DNA of 64,000 bases from Actinokineospora bangkokensis (GCF_001940455.1 NZ_MKQR01000009.1:471074-535073); one strand, 5' to 3'; shown: positions 55,377 through 63,806, numbered from the stretch's first letter. Notes: generated by a model not told the origin, from the sequence alone. A program made the numbers and translations.

Positions 55377-56801
55377 TCAGGCGCGGCCCGCCCAGATCTC
55401 GGCGGACTCCGGGATGGGGTAGGGACCGTCGACGATCTGGTTGTCCCACACCCGGGTGGTGCGCTCGTCCGGGGTGAACTGCGGCCAGCCGGGGTCGCCG
55501 GTGGCGGCGAAGGACGCCCAGGACTTGCGGAAGGCCTCCGACAGCGCCTCGAACTCCGGGGGCGGGGGAGTGCCCAGCAGCAGGGCGGAGATCGGCGTGT
55601 CGGTGACCCCGAAGGTGAAGGGGATGTCGACGCTGTGGCAGGCGCCCAGCAGCGGGCCCGCCCAGGCGAAGTCGTAGAGCCACGCCCGGCCGCCCGCGCG
55701 GGCGTGCGCCTCGGCCAGCCACGTCGACGGCATGCGGAACAGGGCGTCGGACATGATGACCTCGACCAGGGTCTGCTCCGCCGCGCCCGGGTAGGTGTCG
55801 CGGTAGCGCTGGACCTGCTCGGGGGACAGGCGCTGCGCCCGCGCCACGCCGTCCACGGTCACCCCGGTCATGTCGGTGAGCATGGAGAAGAGCCGGAACT
55901 CCTCGTGGCAGAACCCGGACACCAGGTCGACGTGCGCGGCCCGGCCGTCACCGATCACCGCCCACGGGTCGCCCAGCACCACCTCGCCGTCGACCACCGG
56001 GCCGAACGCGGTGATCCCGAGCTGCTGGCCGCGCAGCGGGGAGTCGAGGACGGGCAGGATCGCCTCCGGCGCCACGGCGGCGAACCCCTCCACCGTGGGC
56101 CGCACCCCCAGCTCCGCCGCCAGCGCGGCGGTGATCGCCTCGGCGGACTCCAGGGTCCGGTAGCCCGACGGGATGCTCTGCGCGATGCCCCGGCGGATCA
56201 GGCCCTCGGTGCGCGGCGTCGTGAGCAGCACGCCCACCGCCGCCGCGCCCGCCGACTCCCCGAACACGGTGATGAGCCCGGGGTCACCGCCGAACGCCGC
56301 GATCTCGGAGTGCACCCACTCCAGCGCCGCGAGCTGGTCCAGGTGGCCCCGGTTGGCGGGTGCGCCGGGCAGCACGCCGAAGCCCTCGAAGCCCAGCCGG
56401 TAGTTCAGCGTCACCACGACCACGCCGTGCGCGGCCAGCCGCGACGCCTCGTAGGACGGCAGCGACGACGAGCCCGTCTTGTACGCGCCGCCGTAGACCC
56501 ACACCATCACCGGCAGGCCGGACCCGCCGTCGTCGGGCGTCCACACGTTCACCGACAGCGAGTCGAACCCGTCGTCGGGCTGCCACGGCGACGGCACCCC
56601 CGGGGCGGGCGGGCCCTGCACCGGCGCGGCGGAGAAGGCCACCGCGTCCCGGGTGCCCGCCCAAGGTTCGACGGGGGAGGGGCCCGCGAACCGCAGCGGG
56701 CCCACCGGGGCCGCCGCGTACGGGATGCCCAGGAAGCGCGTGACACCCCCGCTCCCCGTGCCCCGGACCAACCCCGCCGACGTGCGCACCACCCGGTCCA
56801 C
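55377..56801 (-). CDS. Type B carboxylesterase
   Basis: 474 residues of the cholinesterase/carboxylesterase family: FLGIPYAAAPVGPLRFAGP, oxyanion GGAYKTGSS, nucleophile in VFGESAGAAAVG, a catalytic histidine region ACHSVDIPFTFG. No signal peptide, so it is cytoplasmic. It lies 17 bases after the end of nothing on its own strand upstream and 17 bases before the metal-dependent hydrolase gene end; the gene order suggests cotranscription with that gene and the TetR further up. Confidence 0.93.
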   Translation of the reverse strand: MDRVVRTSAGLVRGTGSGGVTRFLGIPYAAAPVGPLRFAGPSPVEPWAGTRDAVAFSAAPVQGPPAPGVPSPWQPDDGFDSLSVNVWTPDDGGSGLPVMVWVYGGAYKTGSSSLPSYEASRLAAHGVVVVTLNYRLGFEGFGVLPGAPANRGHLDQLAALEWVHSEIAAFGGDPGLITVFGESAGAAAVGVLLTTPRTEGLIRRGIAQSIPSGYRTLESAEAITAALAAELGVRPTVEGFAAVAPEAILPVLDSPLRGQQLGITAFGPVVDGEVVLGDPWAVIGDGRAAHVDLVSGFCHEEFRLFSMLTDMTGVTVDGVARAQRLSPEQVQRYRDTYPGAAEQTLVEVIMSDALFRMPSTWLAEAHARAGGRAWLYDFAWAGPLLGACHSVDIPFTFGVTDTPISALLLGTPPPPEFEALSEAFRKSWASFAATGDPGWPQFTPDERTTRVWDNQIVDGPYPIPESAEIWAGRA

Positions 56802-56818
56802 GATGACCCCTCCCGCCG

Positions 56819-57670
56819 CTACTTCATGTTCGACGCGAGCTGCCCCTGCTCACCGAACAGCTCCGCGGTCCATCGTCGCAGCAGCTCGGTGTTGTCGTTG
56901 TCGTTGGGGTGGAAACCGGGCCGGTTGTACTCGCGGATCCGCTGCCGCACCTGCTTGGTGAGGAACGGCGACTTGCGCAGCGCCCAGACGCTCTTGCCCA
57001 GGCGCGCGGGGTTCCACGCCGCCCGGTCGCCCGCCATCGAGGCCAGGGTGTGCATGGTGACGCCGAAGATGAAGCTGAACGTCATCCACCGCATCGTCCA
57101 GATCCGCCGCCGCTCGGTGCCGCCCGCGGCCCGGTAGACGTCGAAGGCGACCGCCTTGTGCTCGGCCTCCTCGATGGCGTGCCACAGCAGCACCGAGCGC
57201 ACCTCGCTGGTGCCCAGCAGCTCCTGCGCGCGCGGGTCGGTCAGCAGCGTCTCCGCGAGCGCGGCGGTGTAGTGCTCCAGCGCCGCGGTGACCGCCAGCG
57301 AGGACATCTTGGGCAGCCGCTTCCAGTACACCGACAGCCCGCGCTTGACCATGCGGTCGACCCGGTGGGTGGGGTAGCCCATCTCCTGCAGGCGGTCGTT
57401 GAGCGCGCGGTGCTCGCGGCCGTGGGTGACCTCCTGGCCGATGAAGCCCGCCACGTCCTTCTTCAGCTCCGGGTCGGTGACCCGGTCGGCGTAGTGGCGC
57501 ACCGAGCGGACGAAGAAGTCCTCGCCCTCGGGGAACATCCCCGACAGCACGGCGACGACGTGGCTCATCACCAGGTCGCCCTGCACGTAGTGGCGCCGCG
57601 CCCCGGTCTCCAGGCCGGTGGCGGGCCCGTAGTCGAACCGGATCCGACGCGGTTTGATCGTGATGGCCAT
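56819..57670 (-). CDS. Metal-dependent hydrolase family protein (PF10118-like)
   Basis: 283 residues, mostly helical, with histidine/glutamate pairs typical of this di-metal family: FIGQEVTHGREHRALN, ALEHYTAALAE, LLWHAIEEAEHKAVAFDVY. The arrangement recalls ferritin-like di-iron proteins, and despite the family name no hydrolase activity is secured. ATG 57670 is preceded by GGAGAG. It follows the TetR gene by 14 bases and precedes the carboxylesterase gene by 17, forming a three-gene unit. Confidence 0.88.
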   Translation of the reverse strand: MAITIKPRRIRFDYGPATGLETGARRHYVQGDLVMSHVVAVLSGMFPEGEDFFVRSVRHYADRVTDPELKKDVAGFIGQEVTHGREHRALNDRLQEMGYPTHRVDRMVKRGLSVYWKRLPKMSSLAVTAALEHYTAALAETLLTDPRAQELLGTSEVRSVLLWHAIEEAEHKAVAFDVYRAAGGTERRRIWTMRWMTFSFIFGVTMHTLASMAGDRAAWNPARLGKSVWALRKSPFLTKQVRQRIREYNRPGFHPNDNDNTELLRRWTAELFGEQGQLASNMK

Positions 57671-57684
57671 GGGCTCTCTCCGGG

Positions 57685-58311
57685 CTAGGCGGGGTTCGGG
57701 ACGGTCGTCCCCAGCGCGGGCAGCGCGGTGACGAGGATCTTGAGGAAGGCGCGGACCTCGGCGCCGCGGCCCGCCGGGTCGCCGTCGGGCAGCGCGTTGA
57801 GCGCCAACCCGCTGAACAGCGCGTGCACCGCCCGCAGCGCCTCCCCGAGGAACGGCCGCCCGGCGCGCTCGGGGAAGAACTCCGCGAACACCTCGGAGGT
57901 GACCTCGGCGATGCGGTCCGGCAGCGGCGCCATGACCACCGCCAGCTCCGGGTTGTGCCGGGCGGCGACCATCAGCTCCAGCAGCACCACGCCACCGGTG
58001 TCGGCGTAGAACGACCACAGCACCGCCAGGCCCTCGGCGGGGGTCCGCCGGTCCGGGGCGATCGCGCCGAAGCGGCTGCGGAAGTCCTCGACCCGCCGCT
58101 CCAGCAACCGCTGCGCCGCGGCGCTGACCAGGTCGGCCTTGGTGGGGAAGTGGTGGGCCAGCGCGCCCCGCGAGACCCGGGCGCGGCGGACGATGTCGTT
58201 GGTCGACGTGCCGCCGTAGCCGAGTTCGGCGACGCAGTCGATGGTCGCGTCGAGCAGCCGCTCCCGCATGGCCAGCGCGCGCTGCGCCTGGGAGAGGTGT
58301 GCCCGGTCCAT
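57685..58311 (-). CDS. TetR family regulator of the hydrolase/esterase unit
   Basis: 208 residues with helix-turn-helix LLDATIDCVAELGYGGTSTNDIVRRARVSRGALAHHFPTKADLV and a helical ligand domain. ATG 58311 follows AGGT; a longer reading to 58374 would add a poor tail. First gene of the unit with the di-metal protein and carboxylesterase. A perfect inverted repeat at 58411-58433, about 100 bases upstream, is its most likely operator. Confidence 0.9.
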   Translation of the reverse strand: MDRAHLSQAQRALAMRERLLDATIDCVAELGYGGTSTNDIVRRARVSRGALAHHFPTKADLVSAAAQRLLERRVEDFRSRFGAIAPDRRTPAEGLAVLWSFYADTGGVVLLELMVAARHNPELAVVMAPLPDRIAEVTSEVFAEFFPERAGRPFLGEALRAVHALFSGLALNALPDGDPAGRGAEVRAFLKILVTALPALGTTVPNPA

Positions 58312-58410
58312 GGTGACCTGTCGACGGTGACGTACCACACGCCGACGGTAGCCCGGCGCGCCACAAACAGGCAAGCCTGCCGGTCATCCCGCGGCGTCAG
58401 CTTCTCGCAC

Positions 58411-58433
58411 GCTGTTTCAGCCTGTGAAACAGC
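58411..58433. promoter_or_regulatory. Operator copy 1, GCTGTTTCA-N5-TGAAACAGC
   Basis: Perfect nine-base arms around five bases, upstream of the TetR gene at 58311. The TGAAACA core is shared with the repeats at 29636. Confidence 0.6.
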
Positions 58434-58682
58434 CATTAACTATCGACTATCCAGATAATGTGCTCTTCTCGCTTGGCGTGCCACCGGACCTGGCAGTGGG
58501 GGAGAAGCAGCCGAAGGCGGGGCGAACGATCGTGGGGAAGTGGGGTGAGTCGGCCGCCCGAGCGAGGGCGCGCACGTCCTTGCGGAGGTTGCGCGACGCC
58601 ACCGTGGCCTCGGCGGAACGTGCTCGGCCGCGGCGGGTGTCCTTCCGGGACTGGCCCGCCGCGACTGAGCCTGGCACCACTC

Positions 58683-58699
58683 GTTTCAGCGTATGAAAC
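58683..58699. promoter_or_regulatory. Operator copy 2, GTTTCA-N5-TGAAAC
   Basis: Perfect six-base arms with the same five-base spacing as copy 1, 270 bases away, followed by the same ACTATC...AGATAAT block. It lies 3' of the hydrolase gene, where no start codon is near on the minus strand. Confidence 0.5.
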
Positions 58700-58776
58700 A
58701 CTATCAGCTATTCACTATCAAGATAATTGACTGTTTTCAGGAACGTCGAACCCAAACCCCTGCACAGACCAGGGGG

Positions 58777-59481
58777 TCACCGCGCCAGGAACGCGTCGAG
58801 GGCGGCGAAGGTGGCGGTGGGGGCTTCGCGGGTGGGCAGGTGCCCGCCACCGGGGATGAGGTGGAACTCGGCCCGGGGGAACGCCGCGGCGTACGCGCGG
58901 CCGAACTCGGCGCTCACCACCTGGTCGTGCTCGCCCCACAGCACGAGGGTCGGGATGTCCACGCCCGCCAGCCGGTCGAGCAACGCCGGGTCGCCCAGGG
59001 TGGGGCCGGTGTAGGCGCGCAGGGTCGCCAGGGCGGCGGGTGGGGGACCGGCCGGGGCGCCGCCGGGGCGCGGGCCGGACGGGGTGCGCACCTCGTGCCC
59101 GGGGACCACCGGGCCGATGGCGTCGATGAGCACGAGCCGGGAGACGCGGTGGCCGTGGTCGCGCGTGGTGAGGTCGGCGGCGACCCAGCCGCCGAAGGAG
59201 CTGCCGACGACGAGGACGTCGGTGAGGTCGAGGTCGTCGAGCAGGGTGAGGTAGGTGGTGCTGAGGGTGTCGACGCCGGTGAACCAGTCCGGGCGCGGGG
59301 TGCCGTCCCAGCCGGGGTGCGTGGGGACGTGCGTGGTGCGCGTGGCGGCGAGGTGGTCCGCGATCGGGGCGACGCTGTCGGGCCCGCCGCCGCCGTGCAG
59401 CACGAGGGCGGGGGCGCCGTCGCCGGTGGTGGTGATGGTGAGGGGCAGGTCGGGGTGCGGGTGGCGGGTGGTGGTGCTCAT
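58777..59481 (-). CDS. Alpha/beta hydrolase of the TetX-like operon
   Basis: 234 residues with LHGGGGPDSVAPIA (oxyanion), nucleophile in VVGSSFGGWVAADL, an aspartate in LWGEHDQVV, and a histidine in GGGHLPTREA. It is a clear paralogue of the MarR-controlled hydrolase at 36928. ATG 59481 lies 16 bases after the monooxygenase stop, with GGAGAT upstream, so it is the third gene of a TetR-monooxygenase-hydrolase operon. An oxygenase followed by a hydrolase suggests successive breakdown of one compound. Confidence 0.92.
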   Translation of the reverse strand: MSTTTRHPHPDLPLTITTTGDGAPALVLHGGGGPDSVAPIADHLAATRTTHVPTHPGWDGTPRPDWFTGVDTLSTTYLTLLDDLDLTDVLVVGSSFGGWVAADLTTRDHGHRVSRLVLIDAIGPVVPGHEVRTPSGPRPGGAPAGPPPAALATLRAYTGPTLGDPALLDRLAGVDIPTLVLWGEHDQVVSAEFGRAYAAAFPRAEFHLIPGGGHLPTREAPTATFAALDAFLAR

Positions 59482-59497
59482 GGGATCTCCGGTGTGG

Positions 59498-60595
59498 TCA
59501 GTCGGTGCCGTGCGCGGCGAAGGCTTCCAGGAGTTCCCGGGGTGCGCGCGGGCCGAAGGTGCTGATCAGGTTGGCGGCGGACTCGGCGGCGCTGACCTCG
59601 GCGCGGGCGAACATGGTGTGCTCGTACACGGCGAGGGCGGTCTCGACGTCGGGTGCGTTGACGAGGGCGTCCGCGAGGTCGGCGGCGTCGCGCAGCGCGA
59701 GGTTGGCGCCCTCGCCCGCGAAGGGGGACATGAGGTGGGCGGCGTCGCCGAGGAGGGTGATTCCGGGGACGCGGTCCCAGCGGTGGCCGACGGGCAGGGC
59801 GTGGATGGGGCGGGGGATGAGCGGGGTGTCGCTGGCGCTGATCAGGGCGCGCAGCGCGGGGTCCCAGCCGTCGAACAGGTCGAGCACGGCGCTGAGCAGG
59901 GTGCTCGGGTCGAGGCCCGCGGCCCAGGGTTCGGGTGTGCGGACGGCGGCGTAGACGCGGATGCCCCCGCCCGCGCCGCGCTGGGCGATGATGCCGCGCC
60001 CGTCGGCCAGGGCGAACATCGTGCCTGCGCCGACGAGTTCGGCGGCGCCCGGGTGGGCGGTGTCCACATCGGTCAGCTGCGCTTCGACGAACGACAGCCC
60101 GGAGTAGGCGGGGCGGGCGTCCGACAGCGCGGGCCGCACGCGCGACCAGGCCCCATCGGCGCCGACGAGGACGTCGCCGCCGATGGTGGTGCCGTCAGTG
60201 AGGGTGGCGCTGGTCCCAGTCGTGGCGACGACCTTGCTGCCCCAGTGGACGGTGCGCGGACCTGCGGCGTCGAGCAGCAGCGCGCGCAGGGTGCCGCGGT
60301 CGATCTCGGGGCGGGTGCCGTCCCCGCCGTCCTCGTCGAGGTGGGTGGTGGCGGTGCGGTCGAGGACGCGGGTGGCCTCGCCCTCGGGGCGGGCGTGCTC
60401 GGCGAAGGCGCCCGCGAGGCCTGCGGCGGCGAGGGCGTGCTGGCCGGTGCCGGGGTGCAGGTCGAGGGTGCCGCCCTGGGGGCGGGCGGTGGGGGAGGGG
60501 TCTGCTTCGAGGACGGTGGTCGTGGTGCCGTGGCGACGCAGGACGGCGGCGAGGGTCAGCCCGCCGAGCCCGGCTCCGACGATGGTGACGTGCAC
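59498..60595 (-). CDS. FAD monooxygenase, TetX-like
   Basis: 365 residues of the class A flavoprotein monooxygenase fold: Rossmann loop VGAGLGGLTLA, the TetX-characteristic GGTLDLHPGTGQHALAAAGL, a DG-type motif VLVGADGAWSRVRP, and FAD contact LLGDAAHLMSPFAGEGANLAL. TetX enzymes hydroxylate and so inactivate tetracyclines; relatives act on other phenolic or polyketide substrates, so tetracycline is a candidate and not a conclusion. GTG 60595 overlaps the TetR gene end by 40 bases. No transmembrane tail. Confidence 0.9.
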   Translation of the reverse strand: MHVTIVGAGLGGLTLAAVLRRHGTTTTVLEADPSPTARPQGGTLDLHPGTGQHALAAAGLAGAFAEHARPEGEATRVLDRTATTHLDEDGGDGTRPEIDRGTLRALLLDAAGPRTVHWGSKVVATTGTSATLTDGTTIGGDVLVGADGAWSRVRPALSDARPAYSGLSFVEAQLTDVDTAHPGAAELVGAGTMFALADGRGIIAQRGAGGGIRVYAAVRTPEPWAAGLDPSTLLSAVLDLFDGWDPALRALISASDTPLIPRPIHALPVGHRWDRVPGITLLGDAAHLMSPFAGEGANLALRDAADLADALVNAPDVETALAVYEHTMFARAEVSAAESAANLISTFGPRAPRELLEAFAAHGTD

Positions 60596-61284
60596 GGTGG
60601 CTCCTGGTGCTGGTCCGGCCGCGGTGTGGCGGCGACCCCGGTGAGCAGCACGCGCAGTCCCCAGTCGAGGCGCTGGGGTCCGGTGCCGGAGACGAGGTCG
60701 TCGGCGAGGGCGGTCAGGTGCGGGTGGGTGGTCGGGTCGAGGGTGGCGGCGGTGCGGCGCAGGCGGTCGAGGTCGGCGGCCTGCTCGGCGCGGTCGCGGT
60801 CGGCGTGCTCGGCGGCGGTCGCGGTGGCGTGGGCGAGCAGCAGGTCGACGGCCCAGGCGGCGCGGCCGGGGTCGACGCCGCCCCCGGTGAGCAGGGCGAG
60901 CAGTCGTTCGAGCAGGTCGGTGTAGTGCGGGCCGTCTGGCCGGGTGACCAGTGCGGTCTTGGCCAGGCCGGGGTGGGTGAACAGGACGCGGGTGTAGTCG
61001 GTGAGCAGGGCGACGACGCGGTCCTGCCAGGTCCCGGTGGTGGGGGTGGTGAGGGTGCCGAGGACGGCGTCGAGGACGGCGGCGTGCAGGTCGGCGGTGT
61101 TGCGGACGTAGACGTAGAGCGAGGCGGGGCCGGTGTCGAGCGCGGTGGCCAGCCTGCGCATGGTGACGCGGTCGAGGCCTTCGGCGTGCAGCAGGTCGAG
61201 CGCGGTGGAGATGACGGCGGCGCGGGAGAGCGCGGGTTTGGCGGGGCGCTCGCGCCTGCTGGTCGGGTGGGCTCGTCCGGTCAT
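60556..61284 (-). CDS. TetR family regulator of the monooxygenase operon
   Basis: 242 residues with helix-turn-helix AVISTALDLLHAEGLDRVTMRRLATALDTGPASLYVYVRNTADLH, the recognition region typical of true TetR (class with TetR_C, LYVYVRN), and a C-terminal drug-binding-type domain. The last 13 codons overlap the monooxygenase gene. ATG 61284 lies six bases after TACAGT, leaderless. Two operators cover the promoter, so the operon is autorepressed and presumably induced by the compound that the monooxygenase attacks. Confidence 0.92.
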   Translation of the reverse strand: MTGRAHPTSRRERPAKPALSRAAVISTALDLLHAEGLDRVTMRRLATALDTGPASLYVYVRNTADLHAAVLDAVLGTLTTPTTGTWQDRVVALLTDYTRVLFTHPGLAKTALVTRPDGPHYTDLLERLLALLTGGGVDPGRAAWAVDLLLAHATATAAEHADRDRAEQAADLDRLRRTAATLDPTTHPHLTALADDLVSGTGPQRLDWGLRVLLTGVAATPRPDQHQEPPCTSPSSEPGSAG

Positions 61285-61290
61285 GCCGCC

Positions 61291-61325
61291 ACTGTAACGA
61301 ACATGTTCGTGACGAACAAGTTCGT
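61291..61325 (-). promoter_or_regulatory. TetR promoter with two tandem operators
   Basis: TACAGT (61291-61296) is the -10 box, and TTGTTC about 17 bases further is a fair -35 box. The perfect palindrome ACGAACATGTTCGT (61297-61310) fills the spacer and ACGAACAAGTTCGT (61312-61325) covers the -35, 15 bases apart. Confidence 0.78.
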
Positions 61326-61339
61326 TGTCGCGGGACAGC

Positions 61340-61377
61340 GAGAAGGGGGACCGGGCGGGTGCCCGATCCCCCTTCTC
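61340..61377 (-). terminator. Hairpin terminator of the DHA2 transporter gene
   Basis: Perfect outer arms of 11 bases (61340-61350, 61367-61377) and inner CGGGC/GCCCG arms, just past the MFS stop. Confidence 0.8.
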
Positions 61378-61389
61378 CGGAGGGGTGGT

Positions 61390-62994
61390 CTAGTGGCCCG
61401 CGGCCATCTCCTGCGCGCGCCGCTCGTCACCGCTGAGGGTCTTGAGCGGCTGCTCGCGGATGAACAGCACCACGACCAGGGCCAGCAGGGCGATCGGGGC
61501 GCCGACGAGGAACAGGAACGCGGTGGCGTCGCCGTAGGCCTGCTGGACGATGGTGCGGAACGGCTCGGGCAGGGTGGCCAGGTCCGGGACGGTGGTCTCG
61601 CCGGAGCCCGCGCCCGCCACGGGGGTGCCCGCGGGGAGCCGGGAGACGATCTCGCTGGTGACCCGGTTGGCCAGCACCGCGCCGAGCGCGCTGACGCCGA
61701 CCGCGCCGCCGAGGCTGCGGAAGAAGGTCAGCGTGGAGGTGGTGGCGCCGAGGTCCTTGGCGGGCACGTCGTTCTGCGCGGCGAGGACGAGGTTCTGCAT
61801 GAGCATGCCGACCCCGGCGCCGAGGACGAACATGTAGACGCCCACGAGCGGGATCGGGGTGTCGGAGCCGATCGTCGACAGCGCGGTCATGCCCCCGACC
61901 ATCGTGACGCCGCCCGCGACGAGGTAGGCCTTCCACTTGCCGTGGCGGCTGATGAGCTGCCCGGCGATGGTGGAGGACAGGAACAGGCCGAAGATCATCG
62001 GCAGCCCGTACATGCCCGCGGCGGTGGGGGAGGCGCCGTGGCCGATCTGGAAGTACTGCGACAGGAACACGGTGCCGCCGAACATCGCCAGGCCGACCAG
62101 CGCGGAGGCGATGGTGGTGAGCGCGACGGTGCGGTTGCGGAAGATCGACAGCGGCACGACCGGGTCGCTGGCCCTGGACTCCACCCACACGGCCAGGGCG
62201 AGCAGCACCACGCCCGCGCCGACGAGGGCGATGGTCCAGGTGGAGGCCCACTCGAACTTGTTGCCCGCCAGGGTGGCCCAGATGAGCAGGGTGGACACGC
62301 CGGAGACGATGAGCGCGGCGCCGAGCCAGTCGATGCGGACCGACTCCTTGCGCACGGTCGGCAGGTTCAGCGTCTTCTGGAGCAGGACGATCGCGGCGAG
62401 GGTGAACGGGACGCCGATGAAGAAGCACCAGCGCCAGCCCAGCCAGGGGGTGTCGACCAGGACGCCGCCGATGAGCGGGCCCGCGACGGTGGCCACGCCG
62501 AACACGGCGCCGAAGAGCCCGGAGTAGCGGCCGAGTTCGCGCGGCGGGATCATCGCGGCGAGCACGATGGTGGCCAGCGCGGAGACGCCGCCCGCGCCGA
62601 GGCCCTGGGCGACCCGGCTGATGATGAGCACCTCGATGTTCTGCGCCGACCCCGCGACCAGCGAGCCGACCACGAACAGGCCGAGGGAGACCTGGATGAG
62701 CAGCTTGCGGTTGTACAGGTCGGCGAGCTTGCCCCAGAGCGGGACGGTGGCGGTCATGGCCAGCAGTTCGGTGGTGACGACCCAGGTGTAGACCGACTGC
62801 GACCCGCGGAGGTCGGAGATGATCCTGGGCAGCGCGTTGGCCACGATGGTGGAGGCCAGGATGGCGCAGAACATGCCGAGCATGAGGCCGGAGACGGCCT
62901 GCCGGACGTCGCGGCGGGAGCGCGTGCCGGGCGCGGGGGCGCCCTCGGTGGTGGCGCCGGGACCCGGGGTCCCGGTCGCGGTGGTGTCGGACAT
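61390..62994 (-). CDS. MFS multidrug efflux pump, DHA2 (EmrB/QacA) family
   Basis: 534 residues with 14 predicted helices. Loop 2-3 carries GKLADLYNRKLL (motif A) and helix 5 the antiporter motif GPLIGGVLVDTPWLGWRW. N-terminal 30 residues are hydrophilic. Members pump out antibiotics and dyes with proton exchange. ATG 62994 follows GAGGAG. It is 57 bases downstream of a TetR gene on the same strand and ends at a strong terminator, so the two form an operon of regulator and pump. Confidence 0.94.
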   Translation of the reverse strand: MSDTTATGTPGPGATTEGAPAPGTRSRRDVRQAVSGLMLGMFCAILASTIVANALPRIISDLRGSQSVYTWVVTTELLAMTATVPLWGKLADLYNRKLLIQVSLGLFVVGSLVAGSAQNIEVLIISRVAQGLGAGGVSALATIVLAAMIPPRELGRYSGLFGAVFGVATVAGPLIGGVLVDTPWLGWRWCFFIGVPFTLAAIVLLQKTLNLPTVRKESVRIDWLGAALIVSGVSTLLIWATLAGNKFEWASTWTIALVGAGVVLLALAVWVESRASDPVVPLSIFRNRTVALTTIASALVGLAMFGGTVFLSQYFQIGHGASPTAAGMYGLPMIFGLFLSSTIAGQLISRHGKWKAYLVAGGVTMVGGMTALSTIGSDTPIPLVGVYMFVLGAGVGMLMQNLVLAAQNDVPAKDLGATTSTLTFFRSLGGAVGVSALGAVLANRVTSEIVSRLPAGTPVAGAGSGETTVPDLATLPEPFRTIVQQAYGDATAFLFLVGAPIALLALVVVLFIREQPLKTLSGDERRAQEMAAGH

Positions 62995-63051
62995 CGCTCC
63001 TCGTCAGGGTGGTGAGTTGTCGGCGTGGTGGGTCGTCGGCGTGCTCGGTCG

Positions 63052-63663
63052 TCAGGGTGCGGTGGGCGCGGGCAGGCCGCGGGCGATCAGGTCGAACGCC
63101 TCGTCGACGAGGTCGACGAGGGCGGGTGGGGTGCCGGGGGTGGACCACCGGGTGATGGCGACCCGGAAGGCGGCGCTGGCGGTGGCGGCGACCAGCAGCG
63201 GGTAGCCGTGGTCGACGGGCAGCCCGGTGTGCGCGGCGACGCCTGCGGCCAGGGCGCGCTCGGTGCTGGCGCCCGCGAGGAAGACCCGGTTGAGCAGCTG
63301 CGGGTTGTCCTGGATGACCTGGATGCGGGTGAGCCACCGCTGCCGGTCCTGGCGGTCGCCCGCGAGTTCGGCGTGCAGGAAGGCCCGCACCGCCGCGAGC
63401 GGGTGCTCGTCGGCGGGGCGGGCGGCGAAGTGCGCGTCGATGCGGCCGGTGACGTCGGGGTCGGGTCCGACGACGGCGTCTTCCTTGGTGGGGAAGTAGT
63501 TGAAGAACGTGCGCGGGGAGACCCCGGCCGCGTGGGCGATGTCGTCCACGGTGACCTGGTCGATCCCGCGTTCGGCGACCAGGTCGAGCGCGGCGTCGGA
63601 CAGGGCTGTCCTGGTCTCGCGCTTCTTGCGGTCGCGCAGTCCCCCGGTGCTGGGTGCGGCCAT
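63052..63663 (-). CDS. TetR family regulator of the DHA2 pump
   Basis: 203 residues with helix-turn-helix ALSDAALDLVAERGIDQVTVDDIAHAAGVSPRTFFNYFPTKEDAVV (the FFNYF form common among pump regulators) and a helical ligand domain. ATG 63663 lies seven bases after TACACT, leaderless; the longer start at 63708 would run through promoter-like sequence. It probably represses its own operon with the pump. Confidence 0.92.
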   Translation of the reverse strand: MAAPSTGGLRDRKKRETRTALSDAALDLVAERGIDQVTVDDIAHAAGVSPRTFFNYFPTKEDAVVGPDPDVTGRIDAHFAARPADEHPLAAVRAFLHAELAGDRQDRQRWLTRIQVIQDNPQLLNRVFLAGASTERALAAGVAAHTGLPVDHGYPLLVAATASAAFRVAITRWSTPGTPPALVDLVDEAFDLIARGLPAPTAP

Positions 63664-63670
63664 GGCGGCG

Positions 63671-63699
63671 AGTGTAGGCACCGATGTGCAGTCGCTGCA
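63671..63699 (-). promoter_or_regulatory. TetR -10 box and TGCAG-N3-CTGCA repeat
   Basis: TACACT (63671-63676) is the -10 box. The inverted repeat TGCAGTCGCTGCA (63687-63699) lies in the spacer region, and further TGCA tetranucleotides follow at 63703 and 63712. Candidate operator. Confidence 0.5.
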
Positions 63700-63752
63700 A
63701 CTTTGCACCTACTGCACGTTGTGTGCTGGCCCCCACCCGGGCGCGCACAGCG

Positions 63753-63790
63753 GCGCGCGGTGGCCCCGGTCAGCACCGGGACCACCGCGC
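63753..63790. terminator. Hairpin terminator
   Basis: Ten-base arms CGCGCGGTGG (63753) and CCACCGCGCG (63781-63790) with further inner pairing, 17 bases after the stop of the edge gene. Confidence 0.75.
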
Positions 63791-63806
63791 GCGGGGTTCT
63801 AGGGGG

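Larger units (their letters stand above)
58312..58776. other. Non-coding-like gap with duplicated operator element
   Basis: About 465 bases with no gene I can support. Two similar elements of roughly 50 bases flank it as direct repeats: a TTTCA/TGAAA inverted repeat followed by ACTATC, one base, AGATAAT (near 58447-58459 and again 58714-58727). Between them, both strands have short open frames (58424-58696 plus, 90 codons; 58447-58701 minus, 84 codons) without ribosome sites or recognisable domains. Confidence 0.5.

Noticed and set aside
58424-58701. Two small overlapping ORFs between the duplicated operators
   Set aside because: No ribosome site, no recognisable domain, and one would start inside the operator palindrome. 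Described as a gap region.
58411-58737. Small mobile element (MITE) between the repeats
   Set aside because: The flanking repeats are direct and not terminal inverted repeats, and no target-site duplication is visible.
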